DNA of 64,000 bases from Gaiellasilicea sp963745775 (GCA_963745775.1 CAVUYY010000008.1:620001-684000); one strand, 5' to 3'. Counted from the stretch's first letter, positions 37,798 to 49,405 are shown. Program-made: numbers and translations. The notes: generated from the sequence alone by a model not told the origin.

Positions 37798-38876
37798 ATG
37801 TCCACGGAAGCCGCGCACGGAGCTACGCACGACAAACGGGGCGACGAACGGCAACGGCCGAGTCTCCTTCTCGGAGCTCGTGCGCGCCCATCACGAGTTC
37901 GACGCGGCCGTCGATGCGGAGGCCGCGGCGACGGTCGAGCGGAGGTTCCGCAGCCTGCTCGAGTCGTTCGAGGCGTCGACCGGCGAGATCGTCGACGCGT
38001 ACTGGTGCCGCGAGGCGCCTTCTGCGGTTGCGCTGACGCGCCGCGAGCAGTTCCGGCGTGGGCGCCTGCTTCGGCGCCGAAAGCTCGAGTACCGGCTCCA
38101 CCGGGTGTCGGACTGGGTCACCGGCGGCACGCACGAGATCGCCGATCTCCTCCACGACTGCGACATCCTCGCGATCAAGGCGGCGAGCGGGCTCGAGGGA
38201 GTGCCGCGCGCGGTCGTGATGCAGTGGCTCCTGCTCGTCGAGTCGCATCTGCTCGGGTTCATCGAGCGCCATCGGCAGACGGCCGCCCTCGCCACGCGCG
38301 GTCGAGCGCGTTCGCCGCCAGCGAGCGGGCCGAGCTGCGGCGGATCGAGGAGTACACCTTCCGGGCCGGCGAGAAGCGGGCGAAGATGCAGTACGTCGAG
38401 GGGATGCTCGCTCTAGGCGTCGTCGTTCTCGTCGGCCCTCTCCGTCGCGACGGCCGGCGTTCTCGCCCTCTTCGGCTCGCTCGACCTCGAGTCGCCCGGC
38501 ACCCAGCAGTTCTACGCCTCCGCGGCGGCCGGCGGAATCGGGGCTGTGATCAGCGTGCTGATGCGGATGAGCGGGCGCGGCAGCTTCGCAATCGACCACG
38601 AGCTCTCGCGCTGGGACGTGACTCTGGTCGGGGTCCTACCGGCCGCTGATCGGCTCGGTCTCCGGGATCGTCGTCTACTTCCTCTTCCAGACGCCGTTCG
38701 TCCCCATCGAGCAGGACACGTTGACGCTGCCGTTCTTCGTCGTCGTCGCGTTCCTCGCGGGCTTCAGCGAGCGCTGGACGAGGATGATGCTCTCGGGCGC
38801 GATGCGCACCGTCGCGGACCGCGACCCGGAGCCGGACGTGATCGTCGAGCCGCCGCCGGCGGCGCGGGAGACCTAG
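37798..38876 (+). CDS. Multi-helix membrane protein of unknown function (several frame breaks)
   Basis: The N-terminal half is helical and cytoplasmic (FSELVRAHHEFDAAVDAEAA, HRVSDWVTGGTHEIADLLHDCDILAIK). The C-terminal half has about four hydrophobic segments (YVEGMLALGVVVL; LSVATAGVLALFGSLDLESP; GSVSGIVVYFLFQTP; LPFFVVVAFLAGF) and ends with ERWTRMMLSGAMRTVADRD. Frame changes are needed at about 37830, 38305, 38430 and 38640. I do not recognise the family. The stop shares a CTAG with the convergent DUF192 gene. Confidence 0.5.
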
Positions 38877-39336
38877 CCGCCGCGGACGACGATCCGGTCG
38901 CCGCGGCCGACGCCCCAGCGGCGGAACGAGCCGGCGTTCACCTCGAGCGCGCCCCGGTAGGCGACCTTCGGGTCGTAGAGCGGGCAGGCAGCGACGCGGC
39001 AGGGCTGCATCGTCAGGATCCGGAGGATTCGGCCGCGGCCGTCGTAGAAGGCGATGTCGAGCGGGATCAGCGTGTTCTTCATCCAGAACGCGCCGGTCGC
39101 ATGGGCTTTCGTACTCGAAGGTCATGCCCGCGCGAGGGGCGAGCGTGCGGCGGCCCATCAGCCCCTGCGCGCGCTGCGCGGGCGTGCGGGCGCGCTCGAC
39201 CTGGAGGACGAGTCGGGTGCCGCCGGTCGTGATCGTCGCGGTGCCGCGCGGGAATCCCGGTCGTGTGATCGGGCGCGAACCGGGCTCCCACGCCGAGAGT
39301 CGAGGCGAGCACGGCGATGACGACGAGGGCGCGCAC
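38873..39336 (-). CDS. Secreted DUF192 protein (two frame breaks)
   Basis: A signal-like start (VRALVVIAVLASTLGVGA, GTG 39336) precedes a DUF192 domain: RTPAQRAQGLMGRRTLAPRAGMTFEYE, then GAFWMKNTLIPLDIAFYDGRGRIL and GALEVNAGSFRRWGVGRGDRIVV. Frame breaks at about 39262 and 39108 each need one base. DUF192 proteins are small secreted beta proteins of unknown biochemistry. The gene lies directly downstream of selB; that neighbour has no known connection to selenocysteine. Confidence 0.8.
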
Positions 39337-39371
39337 GCGAGCAGTGTTGCAGCGAATCGATGTCGCAGCGA

Positions 39372-40995
39372 TCAGCCGCGACGGCGGAGCACCCGCTCGT
39401 CGCCGACCCGACGGGTGACGCCGTCGGCGTCGAGGCGCTCGAGGAGGAGCTGCGCGTCGCGACGCCCGCAGCCGGCGAGGTCGCGGAAGCGGGCGAGCGC
39501 GATCCGGCCGGCGGCGGTGCACTCCTCGACGACGAGCGCGCGCGCTCGCTCGTAGGCCGAAGTCGAGATCGCGTACCCGTCGCCGAGCCGCACGAGCCGG
39601 CCGGCCGACTTCGAGGAAGCGGGCGAGCTCGCGGTCGTCCAGCCTGACCGCTCCGGGGTCCGCCGCGGCGAGTTGCGCCTCGATCGCGGCCGCCTCCTGC
39701 TCGCGCGCGCCGAGGCTCGCGCGCTCGCCCGGGAGATAGAGCCGCGAGCCTCGGCGCTCGAACGGAAGCCGCGGCAGCACGTCCTTCGCCCACGGCTCGG
39801 TTGGCGCGTCGACGCCCGGGTCGAGCGGATCGGCGGTCTCGATCTGCGCGGTCAGCGTCGCCTCGAGCTCCGCGAGCCACGCGTCGGAGTACCGCCATTC
39901 ACCGTCGCGGAGCACCGGCGCGTGAATCGTCTCCTCGCCGCGCTCGGAACGCTCGAAGCGGGCGACGTCTGCGTGTCGGGGAGGCGTCGGATCGAGGATC
40001 CGGCCGCCGCCGACCGTCGTCGCCTCGCGCAGGACGAACCGGTCTCCTCGTGCGGCGACGACCGGCGCCGCGAGCCGCAGCTGGGCGAAACGGTCGCCGG
40101 AGCGAACGACCCGGCCGAGGACGGTGGACGTCCCGTGGCAAACGAGCAGGCGCGCTCCGTCCGCAATCGGCTCGAGCTCCTCGAGCACGACGTCGAGTCG
40201 GTAGCTCGTGGCGTACGTGCCCGGCGCGATCAGCACGTCGCCGCGGCGCAGCCGGCGCCGCTCGATCCCCGGCAACGAGAGAGCGACCCGCTGGCCGGCT
40301 TCGGCCCGAGCGACGGCTTCGTCGTGCACCTGGACGCTCCGAACCCGGACGTCGAGACCGCGCGGCTCCACTCGGAGGACGTCGCCGGGGGCGATCGAGC
40401 CCGACCAGAGCGTCCCGGTGACGACGGTTCCGATCCCGGCGAGCGTGAAGACGCGGTCGACGTAGAGACGGGCTGGCAGCTCGAGCTTGTGTTGCTCCAA
40501 CACGAAGTCGCTCGCGCGCCCGAGCGCCGCCCGCAGCTCCTCGAGCCCAGCGCCCGTCTTCGCGCTCACCGCGATCACCTCGGCGCCGGGGACGAGCTCG
40601 CGCGCCTCCTCGACCGCCAGCTCGAGCGTCTCTGCGTCGACGGAGTCCGCCTTCGTGACCGCGACGACCCCGCGCTCGATCCCGAGCAGCGCGAGGATCG
40701 CGAGGTGCTCGTGCGTCTGCGCCCGCGCGCCCTCGGCGGCATCGATCACCAGTAGGAAGAGGTCGATCCCGGTCGCGCCGGCGACCATGTTCCGGACGAA
40801 GCGCTCGTGGCCGGGAACGTCGATCAGCGAGAGCCGCCGCCCGTCGGCCAGCTCGAGCGGCGCATAGCCGAGGTCGATCGAGATCCCACGGGCCTGTTCC
40901 TCGGGCAGCCGGTCGGTGTCCTTGCCGGTCAGCGCCCGGACGAGCCAGGTCTTGCCGTGGTCGACGTGGCCGGCGGTGCCTACCGTGAGCGGCAC
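39372..40995 (-). CDS. selB: Selenocysteine-specific elongation factor SelB (one frame break)
   Basis: It has an EF-Tu-like GTPase (GTAGHVDHGKT, DVPGHERFVRNMVAGATGID, VTKADSVD), domains II-III with TLAGIGTVVTGTLWSG, and C-terminal winged helices that read the SECIS hairpin. The last winged helix (VRLGDGYAISTSAYERARALVVEECTAAGRI... DGVTRRVGDERVLRRRG) is in another frame. A tandem GGCCGGCCGG at about 39610 is the break site. SelB delivers Sec-tRNA to UGA codons. GTG 40995 overlaps the end of selA by 16 bp. Confidence 0.95.
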
Positions 40996-42272
40996 GCGCG
41001 AACCGCCTCCGCGACCTCCGCTGCGTCGGCGTCCGTGAGCGTGCGGCAGTCGAGGAGCGTGCGGCCGTCGCGGACGACGGCGATCACCGGCGGCTCGTGC
41101 GCGCGCAGCGCCGCAGCGAGCTCCTCCTCGACCGCGCAGGCGTAGCTCGGGAGCTCCGCGAGCGGGAGCGCGCCGCCGCCGACGCGCGCGACCGTTTCCT
41201 CGACCGAGCCGCCGACGGCCTCCGCCAAGCGCTCGGCGCGGGCGCGGACAGTCTCGGCCGGCTCGCGCAGCATGCGCAGCGCGGGGATCTCGTCCGGGCG
41301 GTCGAGGTAGAGCGCGAGCGTTCCCTCGAGCGCGGCGAGCGAGAGCTTGTCGGCCCGCACCGCGCGCTGGAGCGGGTGGCGCCGCAGCCGTTCGATCAGA
41401 TCCGCGCGGCCGACGACGATCCCTGTCTGCGGCCCGCCGAGCAGCTTGTCGCCCGAGAAGCAGACGAGGTCCGCGCCGGCGGCGAGGCTCGAGGCGGGCG
41501 TCGGCTCACCCTCGAGCTCGACGAGAGCGCCCGAGCCGAGGTCGTCGACGAGCGGCACCCCGGCACGTCCCGCCACCTCGGCGAGCGCCGCGAGCCGAGG
41601 GCTCTCGGTGAAGCCGACCTGGCGGAAGTTCGACTGATGGACGCGCAGGATGAGCGCCGTCTCCGGCCCGATGGACTGTTCGTAATCGGCGGCGCGCGTC
41701 CGGTTCGTCGTCCCCACCTCGCGCAGGCGAGCTCCCGACCGTTCGAGCACGTCCGGGATCCGGAAGCCGTCGCCGATCTCGATCAGCTCGCCCCGCGAGA
41801 CGAGCACCTCGCGACCCTCGGCGAGCGCGGCGAGCGCCAGCAGCACCGCCGCCGCGTTGTTGTTGACGACGAGCGACGCCTCGGCACCGGTGAGGCGCCG
41901 CAGGAGCGGAGCGAGGTGATCCTGCCGCGAGCCGCGAGCACCGGCGGTCAGGTCGTACTCGAGATTCGAGAAGCCGCTGCCGACCTCGAGCACGCGCGCC
42001 AGAGCTGCCTCCGCGAGCGGCGCCCGGCCGAGATTCGTGTGGAGGAGGACGCCCGTCGCGTTCAGCACGCGCTGGAGTCGCGGACCCCGCCCCGCCGCCA
42101 GCTCCACGAGCGTCCGCTCGACCAGATCCCCGGGGTCGGCACCGGCGCGGATCTCCTCGCGCGCGCGCTCGAGGGCCGAACGCGCGGCGGCGAGGACGAG
42201 CGGCCGCGACTCGAGCGCGAGCCGCTCGTCGCGCAGGAGCTCGTCGACGGAAGGCAGATCGCGGAGGCGCAC
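40980..42272 (-). CDS. selA: L-seryl-tRNA(Sec) selenium transferase SelA
   Basis: This PLP enzyme of about 430 residues converts Ser-tRNA(Sec) to Sec-tRNA(Sec) with selenophosphate. Signatures are LNATGVLLHTNLGRAPL, FSNLEYDL..GARGSR, VNNNAAAVLLAL, EVGTTNRT, and the PLP lysine in CFSGDKLLGGPQTG. The start is GTG 42272 or GTG 42278. With selB and tRNA-Sec this is a nearly complete bacterial Sec pathway; selD is not in the window. Intact. Confidence 0.95.
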   Translation of the reverse strand: MRLRDLPSVDELLRDERLALESRPLVLAAARSALERAREEIRAGADPGDLVERTLVELAAGRGPRLQRVLNATGVLLHTNLGRAPLAEAALARVLEVGSGFSNLEYDLTAGARGSRQDHLAPLLRRLTGAEASLVVNNNAAAVLLALAALAEGREVLVSRGELIEIGDGFRIPDVLERSGARLREVGTTNRTRAADYEQSIGPETALILRVHQSNFRQVGFTESPRLAALAEVAGRAGVPLVDDLGSGALVELEGEPTPASSLAAGADLVCFSGDKLLGGPQTGIVVGRADLIERLRRHPLQRAVRADKLSLAALEGTLALYLDRPDEIPALRMLREPAETVRARAERLAEAVGGSVEETVARVGGGALPLAELPSYACAVEEELAAALRAHEPPVIAVVRDGRTLLDCRTLTDADAAEVAEAVRACRSR

Positions 42273-42314
42273 GAACACGAGTGTAATGGCCGACTTGCAG
42301 CTACTTTGTCGGGC

Positions 42315-43997
42315 ATGAGGCGCGTCGCGTTCCGACTGGGCTGGGTGACGGCGGCACTCGTCGTCGCGGCCGCCGCGGTCGTCCTCGTGCGCGACGCCGT
42401 CTACTCGAAGAAACCGCTGCCCGGAGTCGAGGTTCGCGCGGTCGATCTCGACCGGCCGCTCGCCGTGACGGTCGAGAACCGCAGGTACGTCGTGCGCGGG
42501 TCGGAGGCGCTCGTGCTCGACGCGAAGGCCACGGCGGCCGCAGAGCTCGCCGCCGGTCGGAGCTCGTTCCTGACGCGCGTCCGCCAGCTTGCCGATCCGA
42601 GCCCTCCTCGGCTCGAGGTCGATCCGGTTCTCGTGGCTCGGCCGCGCATCGACGCGCTCGTCGAGCGTCTCGGCGCCAGGCTGGCGCCGCCGCGGTCGGC
42701 GCGGGTCGAGCTTCGCGGCCCGGATTTCGCGGTCGTGCCGGCACGGCTCGGACAGCTCATCGACGGCCGACGGCTGTCGACGGCCCTCGCGGCTGCGACG
42801 CTCGACGGCCGTCGGGTCCTCGCCGCGCCGCTGCTGCAAGTCGGCCCGAAACGCACGACGGAGGACGCCGAGGAGGCCGCCGAGACGGCGCACGCGCTCG
42901 CATCGGCGCCCGTCTCGCTGACGTACCGCGGCACGACGATCGGCTCCCTCGAGCCGGCCCAGCTCGCCCGCCTGGTGCACTTCGCGCCGCGCACAGACGG
43001 CTTCGTCGTAACCTTCGACCGCGAGCGGCTCGAGCGTGCGGTCAAGCCGGCGCTCGATCCCTGGCGCAAGCGCGCTGCGAACGCTCGCTTCGCGGTCGAG
43101 GGCGAGACGGTTCGGCTGACGCCTTCACGACCCGGCCTCGACGTCAATCCGAACGCAGCGCTCGCCTCGGTCACAGCCGCGGCGTACTCCGAGCGACGCA
43201 TCGCGCGGCTCGCCCTGCGCGAGACCCGCGCAGACCTGACGACGCGCGAGGCCGAGAAGCTCGGGATCCGCCAACGGATCTCGACCTTCACGACCGAAAT
43301 GGGCCCGTCGTCCTCGAATCGGATCCACAACATCCACCTGATGGCCGAGTACATCGACGGCACCCTGATCCGGCCCGGAGAGACCTTCTCCTTCAACGGT
43401 TCGGTCGGCCCGCGCACCGCCGAGCGCGGCTTCCGCGAGGGCCAGATGATCATCGGCTCGCTGCTCGTCCCCTCGATCGGCGGCGGCGTGTGTCAGACCG
43501 CGACGACGCTCTTCAACAACGCCTTCGAGCTCGGACTGCCGATCCTCGCCCGCCAGAACCACAGCTTCTACATCTCCCACTACCCGATGGGACGCGACGC
43601 GGCCGTCTCCTGGGGCGGCCCCGACTTCTCCTTCCGAAACGACCTGAAGACGGGGATCCTGATCACGACGAGCTACACGAACGACACGCTCACCTTCAGC
43701 TTCTGGGGCAGCGATCCGAAGCGTCGGATCGTCTCGTCTACCGGACCGCAGGTGAACTGGCGCACGCCGCAGACGACCTACGCCTACGACCCGTACGCGC
43801 CGAGCGGCTCGGTGCGGACGGTGAGCGGCTCGAACCAGTCCGGCTTCGACGTCACCGTCACCAGGAAGACCTACGAGCGCGGCAAGCTGCTCCGCAACGA
43901 CTCGTTCACGAGCGCGTACGTCGCGGTCGGCCCCACCCAGATCTTCGGCCCCGGCCGCTCGATCCCGGGCCCGTACTTCGTCCTGCCGCGCATCTGA
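42315..43997 (+). CDS. VanW family protein with peptidoglycan-binding-like domains
   Basis: The 560 residues have an N-terminal membrane anchor (WVTAALVVAAAAVVLV), two PG_binding_4-like repeats (about 100-330), and a C-terminal VanW domain (FTTEMGPSSSNRIHNIHL, GTLIRPGETFSFNGSVGPRT, GGGVCQTATTLFNNAFELGLPI, GRDAAVSWGGPDFSFRN). VanW is found near glycopeptide-resistance genes but its activity is unknown; in actinobacteria it is a common envelope protein. It is divergent from selA. Intact. Confidence 0.88.
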   Translation: MRRVAFRLGWVTAALVVAAAAVVLVRDAVYSKKPLPGVEVRAVDLDRPLAVTVENRRYVVRGSEALVLDAKATAAAELAAGRSSFLTRVRQLADPSPPRLEVDPVLVARPRIDALVERLGARLAPPRSARVELRGPDFAVVPARLGQLIDGRRLSTALAAATLDGRRVLAAPLLQVGPKRTTEDAEEAAETAHALASAPVSLTYRGTTIGSLEPAQLARLVHFAPRTDGFVVTFDRERLERAVKPALDPWRKRAANARFAVEGETVRLTPSRPGLDVNPNAALASVTAAAYSERRIARLALRETRADLTTREAEKLGIRQRISTFTTEMGPSSSNRIHNIHLMAEYIDGTLIRPGETFSFNGSVGPRTAERGFREGQMIIGSLLVPSIGGGVCQTATTLFNNAFELGLPILARQNHSFYISHYPMGRDAAVSWGGPDFSFRNDLKTGILITTSYTNDTLTFSFWGSDPKRRIVSSTGPQVNWRTPQTTYAYDPYAPSGSVRTVSGSNQSGFDVTVTRKTYERGKLLRNDSFTSAYVAVGPTQIFGPGRSIPGPYFVLPRI

Positions 43998-44097
43998 ATC
44001 GGCAGCCCGACCCGACGAGGCCGAGGACGACGGCGATGACCTCTGAGCCGACGCCCGGACCTGGAAGGAGTAGGTCGACGCGCGGAGCGCGGCTTCG

Positions 44098-44805
44098 TTA
44101 CTGGGCGTCCGCCTTCTCGGGCTCGTACGGGGAGGACGGGGTCGCCGACCGCTCGTCGTAGCTCTCGACGATCAGCCTGACCGCCTCTGCCGGATCGTCC
44201 GTGACGTGGAGCAGGTCGAGGTCCTCCGGCGAGATCATCCCGTCGGCGAGCGCCTCCTCGCGCACCCAGACGAGGAGCTCCTGCCAGTAGTCGGAGCCGA
44301 CGAGGACGACCGGAAAGTCGAGCACCTTGCCGGTCTGGATCAGCGTCAGCGACTCGAAGAGCTCGTCGAGGGTGCCGAAGCCGCCGGGGTAGATCACGAA
44401 GCCCTCGGCCGCCTTCACGAACATCGTCTTGCGCGCGTAGAAGTGCTTGAACGTCAGCTCGATGTCGCAGTACGGGTTCAGCCCCTGCTCGTGCGGGAGC
44501 GCGATGTTGAAGCCGACCGAGAGACCGCCGCCCTCCTTGCAGCCGCGGTTCGCGGCCTCCATCACGCCGGGGCCGCCGCCGGTCACGACCGCAAAGCCGG
44601 CCTCCGCGAAGAGCCTCCCGGCCTCCCGCGCGCCGTCGTAGGGCGGCGTCCCCTCCGGCGTGCGGGCCGAGCCGAAGATCGTCACCGCCGGCCGGTCGAT
44701 CTCGAGCACCTTCTGGAAGCCGCCGAGGAACTCGTTCGCGATGATCGCGACGTCGTTCGCCAGATCGGCGTGCGTGCGCTCGAGGACGCGCCGGTCGAGA
44801 GCCAC
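44098..44805 (-). CDS. LOG family protein (TIGR00730-type)
   Basis: The 235 residues have the two LOG motifs GGGPGVMEAANRG and PGGFGTLDE, which build the nucleotide phosphate site. Family members are cytokinin riboside 5'-monophosphate phosphoribohydrolases or general nucleotide 5'-monophosphate nucleosidases; many are misannotated as lysine decarboxylases. The start is GTG 44805, 4 bp after the M50 protease gene. Confidence 0.88.
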   Translation of the reverse strand: MALDRRVLERTHADLANDVAIIANEFLGGFQKVLEIDRPAVTIFGSARTPEGTPPYDGAREAGRLFAEAGFAVVTGGGPGVMEAANRGCKEGGGLSVGFNIALPHEQGLNPYCDIELTFKHFYARKTMFVKAAEGFVIYPGGFGTLDELFESLTLIQTGKVLDFPVVLVGSDYWQELLVWVREEALADGMISPEDLDLLHVTDDPAEAVRLIVESYDERSATPSSPYEPEKADAQ

Positions 44806-44809
44806 TGAC

Positions 44810-45649
44810 CTAGATCTCGCGCTCGACGAAGCTCGCGCTCATCCCGAGCGTCAGCAGAGCCGCGAGCACGATGTAGGAGACGCCGACGATGATCCGCCGC
44901 TCCCGGCTGACGCGGTAGTACGCCTCCGCCGCCGGGTTGTCCCGCGCCTTCCAGCGTCGCCACGACTCGAGCCCGCCGAGGACGAGGATCAGGATCAGGA
45001 TCGGGTTCGGCGCGGCAATCGTGAGCGCGAGGAGCACCCCGAGCCCGACGATCCAGAGCGTCGGATGGATCGCGGCGACGATCCGGCCGCCGTCCAGCGG
45101 GCTGATCGGCGCCAGGTTGAAGAGGTTGAGGAAGAAGCCGGTGAAGCCGAGCGCGACGAGGAGGTCGGAGTCGGTCGACTCGCCGGCGAGCCAGACCGCC
45201 GCCGAGCCGAGCCCGCCGAGAATCGGCCCCGCGATCGCGACCTTCGCCTCGGCCCAGGCGTCGTCGGGGAGCTGCTTCAGCGTGATCAGGGCGCCGAGGA
45301 AGGGAATGAAGAGCGGCGCCGAGACGGGAAGCCCCTGGTGCTTCGCCTCGAACACGTGCCCGAGCTCGTGCACGAAGAGGAGCAGGACGAAGCCCACGGC
45401 GAACTGCCAGCCCCACAGCAGCGTGTAGGCGCCGATCGAGACGAGCATCGAGCCGGCGACCGTGAACAGCTTGAACTTGAAGAGCGCGACGGCGAGGAAC
45501 TTCAGCTTCCAGAGGAGGAAGGCGAGGGCCGCGATGGGCGCCCAGAGCTTGCGCAGGACGTCGCGCACGGTCGTCGGCTGCTTGATCGGCGAGTAGCCGA
45601 CCTGCGGCTCTTCGACCTCGCGCGGCGTGTACGGGTCGTACTGGCTCAT
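44810..45649 (-). CDS. Site-2 protease (M50) family membrane metallopeptidase
   Basis: The 279 residues have HELGH (His94, Glu95, His98) inside a membrane helix and a later NLFNLAPISPLDGG with Asp186 as third zinc ligand, plus about six hydrophobic segments. It lacks a PDZ domain. Such proteases cut membrane-bound regulators. ATG 45649 (MSQYDPYTPREVEEP) is used; the frame stays open upstream. It may be cotranscribed with the moaD-moaE gene, 37 bp upstream. Confidence 0.88.
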   Translation of the reverse strand: MSQYDPYTPREVEEPQVGYSPIKQPTTVRDVLRKLWAPIAALAFLLWKLKFLAVALFKFKLFTVAGSMLVSIGAYTLLWGWQFAVGFVLLLFVHELGHVFEAKHQGLPVSAPLFIPFLGALITLKQLPDDAWAEAKVAIAGPILGGLGSAAVWLAGESTDSDLLVALGFTGFFLNLFNLAPISPLDGGRIVAAIHPTLWIVGLGVLLALTIAAPNPILILILVLGGLESWRRWKARDNPAAEAYYRVSRERRIIVGVSYIVLAALLTLGMSASFVEREI

Positions 45650-45686
45650 CGCCTTCAGGGTACTTGCAGGCAGGACGACGGCCGGC

Positions 45687-46325
45687 TCACGAGCCCTGGC
45701 CGATCCACTCCTCCCCACCCTCGTAGAGCTCCTTCTTCCAGAGCGGCACCGTCTGCTTGAGCGTGTCGATCGCGTCTCTGCAAGCGGCGAGCGCGTCTGC
45801 GCGATGGGGCGCGGAGACGGCGATCACGACACTCGGCTCGCCGATCTCGACCGGGCCGGTGCGATGGTGGATCGCGATCTCGCAGAGGTCGTAGCGTGCC
45901 TTCAGCTCCGCCGCGAGCTCGGCCATCGTCTGCTCGGCCATGCCCTCGTAGGCCTCGTACTCGAGCCGGATCACGTCCCGCCCGCGCGAGCGCTGGCGCA
46001 CGGTTCCCGTGAAGGTGGCGATCGCGCCGGCGGCGTCGTCGGCGACCGCGCGCACCGCGGCGTCGAGCGAGAGCGGCTTGTCCGAGAGCAGGAAGTCACC
46101 GCCGGAGACCGGCGGGATCAGCGCGACCTCGTCGCCGTCGGCGAGGCTCGCGTCGGCTCCGGCATAGCCCTTGTTGAGCGCATAGAGCAGACCCGGCGGC
46201 TCGGCTCCGAGGTCGAGCGCCGGCCAGACGTCCGCGATCGTCGCGCCGTCGGCGAGCTCGAGGGCGCGACGACCGGTGCCCGCGCGCTCGCGAAGCCCCG
46301 CAAAGAGACGAACCGTGACCTCCAC
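45687..46325 (-). CDS. Fused molybdopterin synthase MoaD-MoaE
   Basis: The 212 residues start at GTG 46325. Residues 1-76 are a ubiquitin-like MoaD (VRLFAGLRERAG... VALIPPVSGG), and about 80-212 are MoaE (FTGTVRQRSRGRDVIRLEYEAYEGMAEQ, HRTGPVEIGEPSVVIAVSAPHR, VPLWKKELYEGGEEW). The MoaD diglycine, which must be a free C-terminus to carry sulfur, is internal at 75-76. In Mycobacterium tuberculosis the fused MoaX is cleaved at this point, so processing is expected here too (inference). Confidence 0.93.
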   Translation of the reverse strand: MEVTVRLFAGLRERAGTGRRALELADGATIADVWPALDLGAEPPGLLYALNKGYAGADASLADGDEVALIPPVSGGDFLLSDKPLSLDAAVRAVADDAAGAIATFTGTVRQRSRGRDVIRLEYEAYEGMAEQTMAELAAELKARYDLCEIAIHHRTGPVEIGEPSVVIAVSAPHRADALAACRDAIDTLKQTVPLWKKELYEGGEEWIGQGS

Positions 46326-46381
46326 CGCCGGAGCGTGCCACGTTTGCCCTGACCCGGCTGACATGTTAGGAACGCGGCGAG

Positions 46382-47038
46382 ATGGCCATGACCCTGACTC
46401 GCGCCAGCCTGAACGAGCAGGTCTACGAGAACCTGAAGCGCCGGCTCGTCCGCCGAGAGCTCGGGCCTGGCGAGAAGGTGAGCCTCCACGAGCTCGCGGC
46501 CGACCTCGGCGTCTCCCGCAGCCCCGTCCACCACGCGCTGACGCGGCTCGTCTCCGAGGGGTTGCTCTCGGTCAAGGCGCGGCGCGGCTACTACGTGAGT
46601 CCGCTGACGGCCGCCGCGATCGTCGAGGGTTACGAGGTGCGCCGCGCCCTCGAGCTGCACGCCGCCGAGGCGGCGGTGGGCAACGTCTCCGCGCAGGAGC
46701 TCACGCGCTTCCGCACGCTGCTCGTGGCGACCTCCGCCGCCGTCTCGCACGCCGAGTGGGATACGGCGAACGCCGCCTTCCACGAGCACCAGGTCGATCT
46801 CGCCGGGAACGCCCTGCTCTCGCGCTTCTACCGCGAGCTCTCGGTCAACCTGATGATGCAGGTGATCCGCGGCGGCAAGCTCGAGGCGGGTGCATACCTC
46901 GCGACCGAGCACGGCGCGATCGTGGACGCCTTCGAGGCCGGCGAGCTCGCCGCCGCGCAGACGGCGATCCGCGCCCACATCGACACCGGCCGCCGGATCG
47001 CGCTCGACGCGCTCGAGCAGGCGGGCGGCGCGCTCTAG
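46382..47038 (+). CDS. GntR-family transcriptional regulator (FCD domain)
   Basis: The 218 residues have an N-terminal GntR winged helix (LNEQVYENLKRRLVRRELGPGEKVSLHELAADLGVSRSPVHHALTRLVSEGLLSVKARRGYYVSP) and a C-terminal all-helical FCD ligand domain (RRALELHAAEAAVG... HEHQVDLAGNALLSRFYRELS). FCD regulators bind small carboxylic acids, often with a metal ion. It is 24 bp upstream of the acyl-CoA mutase gene, so control of that gene by an organic acid or acyl intermediate is plausible. Confidence 0.9.
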   Translation: MAMTLTRASLNEQVYENLKRRLVRRELGPGEKVSLHELAADLGVSRSPVHHALTRLVSEGLLSVKARRGYYVSPLTAAAIVEGYEVRRALELHAAEAAVGNVSAQELTRFRTLLVATSAAVSHAEWDTANAAFHEHQVDLAGNALLSRFYRELSVNLMMQVIRGGKLEAGAYLATEHGAIVDAFEAGELAAAQTAIRAHIDTGRRIALDALEQAGGAL

Positions 47039-47062
47039 ACGGCAGCGCCTAGCATCCGCTCT

Positions 47063-48616
<1,554 letters not shown>

Positions 48617-48620
<4 letters not shown>

Positions 48621-49405
48621 CCGGGCTTCCGCGCGACGAAGACGAGCGTCTCGTGCTCCGCCGTCGCGGGCTCGCCGGTATGGTCGCCGGTCACCGACTC
48701 GACCTCGAAACCCGCTCGCTCGAGCAGCAGCAGCAGCTCGTCCCGGAAGTAGAGGTGGAGGTCGATCGTGTGCTCCTCCTCGGCGACGAGCTCTCCTCCG
48801 CGCCAGAGCGATGCGCGGATCTCCATCGTCTTCGACTGGTCGAGCGGGTCGAGAGAGACGAGGCGCGCTCGGAGCGCCAGCTCGTCGCCGTTCGCGGCGC
48901 GGTCGCGCTCGCCCGGTGGAGGCCACTCCTCCGGTAAGCGGGCACGCTCCTCGTCGAGCCAGTACCGCCAGCGACGCGCGTTCGCGTACGGCGCCTCGTT
49001 GTCGAGGACGAGCGTCCCACCGGGATCCAGATAGCGGTGGAAGCGGGCGAGCGCCTCCGCGTCCTGCTCGCGCGTGCTCCCGATCCCGAAGGCCCCGCAG
49101 ACGACGATCGTCCGGTACGACCGCGGCGGCTCGAGCTCGTGCATCGGCTGGACGAAGAGCGTCGGCGCGAGCCCTGCCTGCTCGGCCCGCTCCCGGCAGA
49201 GCGCGATCATGTCCGCCGAGACGTCGCAGCCGTCCACGTCGAGCCCCGCCTCGAGCCACGGCACGAGCAGGCGGCCGGTTCCGCAGGCGACGTCGAGCGT
49301 CGGCCCGTCCTCGACGTAGCGCCGGTAGTACTCGATCTCCGGCCCGTCGAGGTTGAACTCGGCCCACCAGCGGGCCACGAGGCCGTGGTGCCAGGTCTGT
49401 GGCAT
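48617..49405 (-). CDS. SAM-dependent methyltransferase, class I
   Basis: The 262 residues have SAM motif I LDVACGTGRLLVPW, an acidic loop (CDVSADMI) and VVCGAFGIGS, followed by a C-terminal beta domain typical of glycine/sarcosine-like or Methyltransf_25 proteins. ATG 49405 (MPQTWHHGLV) has GAGGAGG upstream. The substrate is not evident. It is divergent from the glycosyltransferase gene. Confidence 0.85.

Noticed and set aside
39372..39615. Programmed frameshift in selB
   Set aside because: There is no slippery heptamer or stimulatory hairpin; the break sits in a CCGG repeat, and similar breaks occur throughout the window.
44098..44805. Lysine decarboxylase
   Set aside because: The PGGFGTLDE and GGGPGVMEA motifs identify the LOG nucleotide-hydrolase family; the decarboxylase name is a historic misannotation.
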